Source: Pseudomonas congelans (lineage in GTDB: Bacteria > Pseudomonadota > Gammaproteobacteria > Pseudomonadales > Pseudomonadaceae). Taken from it: a DNA stretch of 64,000 nt. Below the pieces are notes generated by a model. That model made no database searches, was not told the origin of the DNA, and was given only the letters and a program-made list of their open reading frames with translations. The position numbers and the translations under genes are program-made. The stretch is from contig NZ_FNJH01000001.1 in the NCBI RefSeq assembly GCF_900103225.1, positions 62,001 to 126,000 of the forward strand, given 5' to 3'. Below are positions 15,553 to 21,675 of the stretch, piece by piece (position 1 is the stretch's first letter; each line of letters opens with the position of its first letter).

Positions 15553-16323
15553 ATGCCCATGGACGTCAAAAAAACCGACCGCATCAAACAGATTCAACAG
15601 GCTCTGCAAGATCAGAAAGCGATCCATCTGCGGGAGATGGCGGCGCTGCTCGATGTGTCCGAAATGACCCTGCGCCGCGACCTCAGCCGGCACCCCGGGC
15701 AGTTACGGCTGCTGGGCGGCTACATCACTCGCGCCCATGATGATCCGGAACCGGGGGATTACCGGGTCAGCGAGCAGGACACCCGCCATGTCGAAGAGAA
15801 GCGCCGCATCGGCAAGCTGGCCGCCACCTTCATCCGGCCCGGCGACACGGTATTTTTCGACTGTGGCACGACGATCCCCTTCGTGGTCGACTTCATCCCC
15901 GACGAGCTGGAGTTCACCGCGGTGTGCAACTCGCTCAACGTACTGCTCAAGCTGCAGCAGAAACCCAACTGCAGCATCGTCCTGTGCGGTGGCATGTTCC
16001 ACCGCAAGAACCAGGTGTTCGAGAGCCATGCCGAAACCAGCATCCTCGATGGCGTGCGCCTGACCTGGGCCTTTGTCTCGGCGGCCGGGGTCAGCCTGGA
16101 CTGCGGTGTAACCTGTTTCAATTTCCACGAGGTGGAGGTCAAGCAGAAGGTCATGCGCCAGGCCCGGCAAAGCCTGCTGCTGGCCGATCACTCCAAATTC
16201 GACGCCGTACGCACTGCGCACTTCGGTGCCTTGAGCGATTTCCATTGCGTGGTCAGCGACAAGAAAATCCCGCGTAGCTACCGCGAGGCCATCGAGGCCG
16301 GCGGCGCGCAGCTTGTGCTCTAG
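15553..16323 (+). CDS. deoR: DeoR-type transcriptional repressor of deoxyribose genes
   Basis: A 256-residue DeoR-family regulator. The N-terminal helix-turn-helix (LREMAALLDVSEMTLRRDLSRH, residues about 25-46) is followed by LLGGYI and the sugar-phosphate-sensing domain (FFDCGTTIPFVVDFI, LCGGMFHRKNQVF, SAAGVSLDCGVTCFN, LLADHSKFDAVR). The resemblance to E. coli DeoR runs along the whole length as I remember it, beyond the general family. Deoxyribose-5-phosphate is the expected inducer. It is convergent with deoX and divergent from deoC. TGTTA-N6-TAACA-like palindromes lie upstream of it and of deoK. An ATG two codons downstream is an alternative start. Confidence 0.85.
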   Translation: MPMDVKKTDRIKQIQQALQDQKAIHLREMAALLDVSEMTLRRDLSRHPGQLRLLGGYITRAHDDPEPGDYRVSEQDTRHVEEKRRIGKLAATFIRPGDTVFFDCGTTIPFVVDFIPDELEFTAVCNSLNVLLKLQQKPNCSIVLCGGMFHRKNQVFESHAETSILDGVRLTWAFVSAAGVSLDCGVTCFNFHEVEVKQKVMRQARQSLLLADHSKFDAVRTAHFGALSDFHCVVSDKKIPRSYREAIEAGGAQLVL

Positions 16324-16328
16324 AAGCA

Positions 16329-17396
16329 TCACGGTTGCAGCGCACGGCGTTCGGGTGCGTTCAGGTAACCGGTGGTCACGCTGAACTCGGCGCTGGCTCC
16401 GGGCGCGAGGCTGCGCACGTTGCCTTTGGCGAGTTCGGCGCGGTAGCCCTCCGGTTCGCAGGTGGCCGGCAAGATGAAGGCCGCCACCTGCTGATCAGTG
16501 TTATGCAGGATCCAGCGCGCGGCATGCTCAAATTGTCGCGGGCTGTAGCGGGTGTAGAACGCCGCGCCGTCGGGATGATCAAGGAAGAAGTGCGCCTGTC
16601 CCTGAGCGTCGCTGCGCACGTCGTCGAAGAAGCAGACGATCTCCGGGTCATACAGCGCGGGCGAGTCGAGCACCTCGAGGCCGGTCGGGTCCTGGCTGAG
16701 TTCGGCGATATAGGCGCTCCAGGCCGGCGTCGGCCGCACATGGGCAGGCACGCTGGCGCGCACCCGTGTGCGCTCGCAGCCCAGGGGCTGGGTGAGGCGG
16801 GCGCCGTCCACGTAGGCGTAGTTCATGTGCGCCATGTACATCAGGTCCATGGCCTTGCCGGCCAGATTGACCACCTGCATGCCGATCTCGAACAGCCCGC
16901 TGGCCGGGCGCAGGGTCACGCTCGGGCTGGCCCGGTAATGGTCGCCGAAGCCCTGCACGTATTCACAGGTGCCGCCGAGGCGCAGATAAGCGCCGTGCTC
17001 GTCTTCGCCTGCTTGCAGCCAGGCATCGTCCATCGACGCGCAGGGCATTTCGCCGTGCAGCGCATGATCATCCTCGGGCCCCGGGCAACCGTTGCGCAGC
17101 AGGCCGCTGTGAAACATGAAACAGCCGTAGGTGCCGATCACGCTGGAACTGGGCCGCGGCTGGGTAAACATATTGAGCATGGTCAAATCAACGCCGTCGA
17201 ATTCGGCCGACCAGATCATTTGCCCCTGCCAGGGCAGGACCACCAGCTTGCCGCGGCTGTTTTCCAGTGACAGGGCCTTGACCCCGCTGGGGTAGGTCCA
17301 GGCACGCACGCTGAAATTTGCTGATTCGAGCAGCAGCCGGCTGTTCTGGTCCCAGAGCTGTGGGTAGAGCGGCAGGCGCAACGCTTCGCTACTCAT
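16329..17396 (-). CDS. deoX: DeoX-like DUF4432/aldose-epimerase-like protein
   Basis: A 355-residue beta-rich protein of the galactose-mutarotase-like fold (DUF4432 type): LSLENSRGKLVVLPWQGQMIWSAEFDGVDL, HGEMPC, and YMAHMNYAYVDGARL, in which conserved His, Glu and Asp residues could bind sugar. Position after deoP and deoK matches Salmonella deoX, whose function I recall as undefined. A deoxyribose mutarotase role is an inference. The ATG overlaps the deoP stop by four bases (ATGA), which decides the start over a longer frame to 17483 and implies coupled translation. Confidence 0.78.
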   Translation of the reverse strand: MSSEALRLPLYPQLWDQNSRLLLESANFSVRAWTYPSGVKALSLENSRGKLVVLPWQGQMIWSAEFDGVDLTMLNMFTQPRPSSSVIGTYGCFMFHSGLLRNGCPGPEDDHALHGEMPCASMDDAWLQAGEDEHGAYLRLGGTCEYVQGFGDHYRASPSVTLRPASGLFEIGMQVVNLAGKAMDLMYMAHMNYAYVDGARLTQPLGCERTRVRASVPAHVRPTPAWSAYIAELSQDPTGLEVLDSPALYDPEIVCFFDDVRSDAQGQAHFFLDHPDGAAFYTRYSPRQFEHAARWILHNTDQQVAAFILPATCEPEGYRAELAKGNVRSLAPGASAEFSVTTGYLNAPERRALQP

Positions 17397-18724
17397 TGCG
17401 CCACCGCCTTGGCCGAGCCGCCCAGCACTGGTTGCGGCTGACGCATGCAGTGCACTGCGTACATCACGATGGCCACGAAACACAGCAGCGGCACGCTATA
17501 GGCAATCTGCATGTTGCCGCCATTGGCATCGCTGAGCAGGCCCTGGAAGATCGGCATCACGCCACCGCCGACGATGCTCATCACCAGCAGCGAGCCACCG
17601 ACGCCGGTGTCCTCGCCGAGCCCGTCAATGGTCAGACCATAGATGGTCGGCCAGCAAGGCCCGAGAAACACACTGACCCCCACGGCGGCATACACCGCGG
17701 TGATGTTCGGCACCAGGATGGTGTAGGCCAGCAGCACGATGCACAGCACGCCATACACCGCCAGGACCTTGGCCGGGTGCATTTTGCGCATCAGCAGGTT
17801 GGCGATCATCTTGCCGATAAAATAGGCAGCAAAGGTGGTCAGCAGGAACCACGAGGCACTGCGCTCGTTCATGCCGCCCATTTGCATGGCCAGGCGAATA
17901 GTGAAGCTCCACACCCCGACCTGCGCGCCCACATAGAGGAACTGCGCCAGTACACCGAAGCAGAAGCGCGGATTGCGCCGCAGGCGGCCGAGGCTCTCGC
18001 CGATGCTCGCCCGCGGTTCGCTGACGGTACCGTTGCCCTTGCACGCGGGGAAGCGCGTGATGGCGATCAGAATGAACATCAATATGAGTACCGCGATCAT
18101 CCATTTGTACGGCAGCAGGGTCGACTGGATCATCTGCAATTGCTGCGCCGCCGCATCGCTGGCGCTCATCTGGGTCAACTGTTCGCGCGTGGCGTCGGTG
18201 TCCTTGAACATCACGAAGCTGCCGACGTACACCCCGGTCATGGCGCCGAAGGGGTGGAAGGTCTGCGAGATGTTCAGGCGCCGTGTGCCGGTCTCCCGCG
18301 GGCCCATCAGTGTCGAATAGGTGTTGCATGCGGTCTCGAGAAACGACAAACCGGCGGCGATGACGAACAGCGCCATCAGGAACATGCCGTACTTGGCGGT
18401 CGACGCTGCCGGAAAGAACAGGGCGCAGCCGAACAGGTACAGCATCAGCCCGATGAGGATGGTGGTCTTGTAGCTGAAGCGGCGCACTACCATTGCTGCT
18501 GGGATGGCGACGAAAAAGTAGCCCAGGTAGAACGCCGACTGGACGAAAGCGGTCTGGAAGTCGCTGAGCAGGAAAGCCTTCTTGAAGTGCGCGATCAGCA
18601 CGTCGTTCATGCTCGCGGCCGCCGCCCAAAGAGCGAAGATGCTGCAGAGCAGGAGGAAGGCGAACCACGGCGTGCGGTTCAGGTAGAACCCGTCAGGGGT
18701 TTGTTGCAGCGCAGGCTTATTCAT
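17393..18724 (-). CDS. deoP: Deoxyribose permease, FucP-like MFS
   Basis: A 443-residue major facilitator of the fucose:H+ symporter (FHS) type, with about 12 membrane segments. Typical features are the opening PWFAFLLLCSIFALWAAAASMNDVLIAHFK, the QSAFYLGYFFVAIPAAMVVRRFSYK loop, and FLETACNTYSTLMGPRETGTRRLNISQTFHPFGA. By family it co-transports a deoxy sugar with protons across the inner membrane. Position between deoK and deoX supports 2-deoxyribose as substrate, as for Salmonella DeoP. It starts 29 bp after the deoK stop and overlaps deoX by ATGA. Confidence 0.85.
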   Translation of the reverse strand: MNKPALQQTPDGFYLNRTPWFAFLLLCSIFALWAAAASMNDVLIAHFKKAFLLSDFQTAFVQSAFYLGYFFVAIPAAMVVRRFSYKTTILIGLMLYLFGCALFFPAASTAKYGMFLMALFVIAAGLSFLETACNTYSTLMGPRETGTRRLNISQTFHPFGAMTGVYVGSFVMFKDTDATREQLTQMSASDAAAQQLQMIQSTLLPYKWMIAVLILMFILIAITRFPACKGNGTVSEPRASIGESLGRLRRNPRFCFGVLAQFLYVGAQVGVWSFTIRLAMQMGGMNERSASWFLLTTFAAYFIGKMIANLLMRKMHPAKVLAVYGVLCIVLLAYTILVPNITAVYAAVGVSVFLGPCWPTIYGLTIDGLGEDTGVGGSLLVMSIVGGGVMPIFQGLLSDANGGNMQIAYSVPLLCFVAIVMYAVHCMRQPQPVLGGSAKAVAQ

Positions 18725-18753
18725 TATTGTTCTCCGCGAAATGCTGGTGAGTG

Positions 18754-19680
18754 TCAGCTGGCCGATGCATCGAGGAATCGCGCAAACGTGGGCGCATCGG
18801 GGTAAGAGGATTGCGTGCCGAGGCCAGTGACCGAGCAGGCGGAGTAGGCCACCGCCTGGTGCATGGCTTGGCGGATATTGCCGTCCTGGCTCCAGTGCCG
18901 GGCGAAGCAGCCAATGAAGGCGTCCCCGGCACCGGTGGTGTCACGCGCCTGAACCTTGACCCCTGGCACCTGCCACTCGCCTTCGGCGCCGACGTACAGC
19001 GCCCCTTGTTCGCCCAGGGTGACGATGACGTGGCGTACGCCCAGCGCGACCAGTTGGTGTGCAGCCTGAGCTGCCTCCTCGGCGCACGTCACCGGCTGGC
19101 CGCTGATCAGTGCCAGCTCGCTCTCGTTGGGGATCAGGAAATCCAGCTGCGCCAAATGCTCGCGGCTCAGGCTGGCCAAGGCCGGAGCCGGATTGAGCAG
19201 CACCGGGATGGCATGCCGGTGAGCGAAGGCGATGGCGTGGTAAACGGTCGCCAGCTCGACTTCCAGTTGCAGCACAATCAAAGCGCAATCGCGCAGCTGC
19301 GCCTCGGCACGGTCGATATCGGCCGGGCTCAGGTGGGCATTGGCGCCTTTGACGATGAGGATGCTGTTGTGGGAGTTCTCCTGGACGAAGATCGGCGCGA
19401 CGCCGCTCGACACGCCCGGCACCCGTTCGACGAAGCGCGTATCAATGCCCAGCCGTTGAAAATTGGCCAGGGTGGTATCGGCGAAAGCATCGTCGCCGAC
19501 CTTGCTGAGCATCAGCACGTCGGCGCCCAGCAGCGCCGCGGCGGCGGCCTGATTGGCGCCCTTGCCGCCGCACCCCATGGCAAAACGCGGTGCTTCGAGC
19601 GTTTCGCCCTGAGCAGGCATGCGTTCGATGTAAGTGATCAGATCGACCATGTTGCTGCCGATGACTGCAATCTTGCTCAT
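18754..19680 (-). CDS. deoK: Deoxyribokinase
   Basis: A 308-residue PfkB/ribokinase-family sugar kinase. The sugar-binding GGKGANQ is at residues 38-44 and the ATP/catalytic motif DTTGAGDAF at 247-255, with Asp253 as base. The opening IGSNMVDLITY and SSGVAPIFV resemble the Salmonella deoxyribokinase, as I remember it, more than RbsK, which has NADH at the corresponding place. It phosphorylates 2-deoxyribose to the 5-phosphate used by DeoC. First gene of deoK-deoP-deoX, with a perfect 16-18 bp operator-like palindrome 50 bp upstream. Confidence 0.85.
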   Translation of the reverse strand: MSKIAVIGSNMVDLITYIERMPAQGETLEAPRFAMGCGGKGANQAAAAALLGADVLMLSKVGDDAFADTTLANFQRLGIDTRFVERVPGVSSGVAPIFVQENSHNSILIVKGANAHLSPADIDRAEAQLRDCALIVLQLEVELATVYHAIAFAHRHAIPVLLNPAPALASLSREHLAQLDFLIPNESELALISGQPVTCAEEAAQAAHQLVALGVRHVIVTLGEQGALYVGAEGEWQVPGVKVQARDTTGAGDAFIGCFARHWSQDGNIRQAMHQAVAYSACSVTGLGTQSSYPDAPTFARFLDASAS

Positions 19681-19730
19681 TGTTATTTTGACCTCACCAG
19701 CGCCGACGAATGCCTCGGCGGCTTTTATTT

Positions 19731-19748
19731 ATGTTATTTAAATAACAT
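19731..19748. promoter_or_regulatory. DeoR-type operator upstream of deoK
   Basis: ATGTTATTTAAATAACAT is a perfect 18-bp palindrome. Its core TGTTATTTAAATAACA has the same half-sites and spacing as the E. coli DeoR operator TGTTAGAATTCTAACA. It lies 50 bp upstream of the deoK ATG. Confidence 0.75.
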
Positions 19749-19911
19749 TTTCTGTGAGGATTCAATCTTTATTTTTTGATGTGAGCGTGCGCTATCAAAA
19801 CGCCTGTAGGGTGTTTTGGTGGCTGTTTCGGATCGGAGGCAGGGGTGTCGCGCGCGTGAGGCGTGCCCCTGAAAAATTGATTCCACGGCCATTTTTTCAG
19901 ACCCCGGAAAC

Positions 19912-19953
19912 CACAAAACCCCTGAATTCGTTGAAGAATTCAGGGGTTTTGTG
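19912..19953. terminator. Terminator hairpin of tRNA-Ser, island-borne copy
   Basis: A perfect 18-bp stem (CACAAAACCCCTGAATTC / GAATTCAGGGGTTTTGTG) with a six-base loop, 11 bp beyond the tRNA 3' end. The same layout recurs at 6985-7024 beside the remnant, with a different loop and outer stem. Confidence 0.85.
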
Positions 19954-19961
19954 TGTTTCAA

Positions 19962-19980
19962 ATATGGCGGTGAAGGAGGG
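19962..19980. repeat. att-like direct repeat overlapping tRNA-Ser 3' end (right)
   Basis: Identical to 7034-7052. It covers the encoded CCA and the T-arm side of the acceptor stem, so integration at this site would keep the tRNA intact. Confidence 0.8.
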
Positions 19981-20054
19981 ATTCGAACCCTCGATACAAT
20001 TTCTTGTATACACACTTTCCAGGCGTGCTCCTTAAGCCACTCGGACACCTCACC
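19965..20054 (-). tRNA. tRNA-Ser (anticodon GGA)
   Basis: A 90-nt serine tRNA including encoded CCA. The acceptor stem GGTGAGG pairs with CTTCACC (one G-U), the anticodon loop is CTGGAAA giving anticodon GGA, the long variable arm TATACAA-GAAA-TTGTATC is class II, and the T arm is GAGGG-TTCGAAT-CCCTC. It reads UCC/UCU serine codons. The gene's 3' end is the proposed island attachment site. Confidence 0.95.
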
Positions 20055-20232
20055 GTATCTCGACGACAACGTTGTGTCTGCCGAGGCGCGCTAATGTAGT
20101 CGAAAGCTTTTCCTAACGCAAAACTTTTTTTCAGATTTTTCATGCGCTTAAGCAAATAAACGCTTATTCGCCAGTAAAGGGCCCTGGCGGGGGATGCGGC
20201 CCTTGGGCAAAGGGCCGCTTGTGGTGGAGGCG

Positions 20233-20982
20233 TCAGGCGCTGAAGCCGCCATCGATGGTCAGGCTGGCACCGGTGATGTAGCCTGCTTCAGGGCCAGCGA
20301 GGTAGGCGACGAAGCTGGCGATTTCTTCGCTGGTACCGTAGCGGGGCAGAGCCATCAGCGCTTTCAGGGTCTCGGCGAATTCGCCCTGCGCCGGGTTCAT
20401 GTCGGTGTCCACCGGGCCGGGCTGGACGTTGTTGACGGTGATGCCTTGCGGGCCGAGGTCGCGCGCCATGCCTTTGGTCAGACCGATCAGCGCTGATTTG
20501 CTCATGGCGTACGTGGCACCGCCCGCAAAGGGCATGCGGTCAGCGTTGGTGCTGCCGATGTTGATGATGCGGCCGCCTTCTTCCATATGTCGCGCGGCTT
20601 CCTGGCTGGCGATGAAGACGCTGCGCACGTTGATGGCCAGGGTCTTGTCGAAATCCTGCATGCTGAATTCATTGAGCGGCGCAATGGCCAGAATGCCAGC
20701 GTTATTGACCAGGATATCCAGCCTGCCAAGGGTCTCGGCAGTGGTCTGTACGGCCTGGCGGATGGCTTTTTCGTCGGCACTGTCGGCGCGAATGGCCAAT
20801 GCGCGGCCGCCATTGGCGTTGATGCTGTCCTGAATCTCCAGGGCGCTGACCTCGGAGCTGACGTAGGTAAACGCCACGGCTGCGCCTTCTTTGGCCAGGC
20901 GCTGGACGATGGCCGCGCCGATGCCACGTGAGCCGCCCTGCACGAGCGCTACTTTGCCGGTGAGTTTAAGGTGTTCGATCAT
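20233..20982 (-). CDS. Short-chain dehydrogenase/reductase, BdcA-like
   Basis: A 249-residue classical SDR. The cofactor motif GGSRGIGAAI is at residues 16-25, NNAG near 92, and the catalytic Ser (IGSTNADRM), Tyr and Lys (YAMSKSALIGLTKG) are present; it ends in TGASLTIDGGFSA. Overall it resembles E. coli BdcA and 3-oxoacyl-ACP reductase-like enzymes. The substrate cannot be told; the arginine/Ser region after the second strand suggests NADPH. It is divergent from a cysteine hydrolase gene, with 113 bp between, and the pair may share a regulator. Confidence 0.85.
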   Translation of the reverse strand: MIEHLKLTGKVALVQGGSRGIGAAIVQRLAKEGAAVAFTYVSSEVSALEIQDSINANGGRALAIRADSADEKAIRQAVQTTAETLGRLDILVNNAGILAIAPLNEFSMQDFDKTLAINVRSVFIASQEAARHMEEGGRIINIGSTNADRMPFAGGATYAMSKSALIGLTKGMARDLGPQGITVNNVQPGPVDTDMNPAQGEFAETLKALMALPRYGTSEEIASFVAYLAGPEAGYITGASLTIDGGFSA

Positions 20983-21095
20983 GATGTTCTCCTTGGGGGC
21001 AGGTCTCGGACAAGCCTGGGCCTGTCGACGATTGCGACCAGAATAGACCTTGATTGCGATAGTCTTCCTGAACCAAAAGTTCGGACTGATTCATC

Positions 21096-21662
21096 ATGGA
21101 TATTCAAGACAACAGCGCGCTGATCCTGATCGACCTGCAGGAGGGTATCAATCACCCCAAGCTCGGACGGCGCAATAACCCATTGGCCGAGACCCACATC
21201 AGCGCGCTGCTCGGCGCCTGGCGGCAATCCGGGCGGCCGGTGATCCACGTCCGGCATTTCTCGACATCACCCGAATCAGTGTTCTGGCCGCAACAGTCAG
21301 GCGTCGAATACCAGTCAGCTTTCGTGCCGCAAGCCGACGAGCGTGAGTTGAGCAAGCAGGTGCCCGACGCGTTTTGCGGGTCCTTTCTGGAAATGTGGTT
21401 ACGCTCCGACGGGATCAGGCAACTGGTGATTGCCGGTGTGGTCACCAATAACTCGATCGAGTCCACCGCGCGCAGTGGCGGCAATCTGGGGTTTGACGTG
21501 CTGGTTGCGCACGATGCCTGTTTTACCTTCGATCAACAGGACTTTTTCGGCACGCCGCGCAGTGCCGAAGAGGTGCACGCGATGTCGCTGGCCAATCTGC
21601 ATGGCGAGTACGCTACGGTCCTGTCGACGGCGCAGATTCTCCAGCAGGTTGCTGTCGAATAA
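21096..21662 (+). CDS. Isochorismatase-family cysteine hydrolase
   Basis: A 188-residue isochorismatase-fold hydrolase. The catalytic Asp is in ALILIDLQEGI (residues 7-17), the Lys corresponds to ELSKQVPDAFCG, and the nucleophile region is LVIAGVVTNNSIESTAR. The nucleophile position, usually Cys in nicotinamidase-like members (GVxTxxCV), reads NNSIES: a serine stands where cysteine is usual. This may give an isochorismatase-type reaction or none. It is divergent from the SDR. Substrate unknown. Confidence 0.8.
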   Translation: MDIQDNSALILIDLQEGINHPKLGRRNNPLAETHISALLGAWRQSGRPVIHVRHFSTSPESVFWPQQSGVEYQSAFVPQADERELSKQVPDAFCGSFLEMWLRSDGIRQLVIAGVVTNNSIESTARSGGNLGFDVLVAHDACFTFDQQDFFGTPRSAEEVHAMSLANLHGEYATVLSTAQILQQVAVE

Positions 21663-21675
21663 GCGCCTGACGGGC

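Larger units (their letters stand above)
7034..19980. mobile_element. Putative tRNA-Ser genomic island, no integrase
   Basis: This 12.9-kb segment is bounded by a 19-bp direct repeat of the tRNA-Ser(GGA) 3' end. It carries a Septu-like defence pair, an inactivated IS1182-like element, orphan small genes, palindromic remnants and the deoxyribose operon. The left half is visibly AT-richer than the flanking core DNA, while the deo half is GC-rich, so the contents look mosaic. No integrase or excisionase frame is seen. The boundaries come from sequence; the island interpretation is inference. Confidence 0.65.

Noticed and set aside
17318..18805. 495-codon open frame on the plus strand
   Set aside because: It is antisense to deoP and rich in His, Arg and Gln, as expected for a shadow frame.
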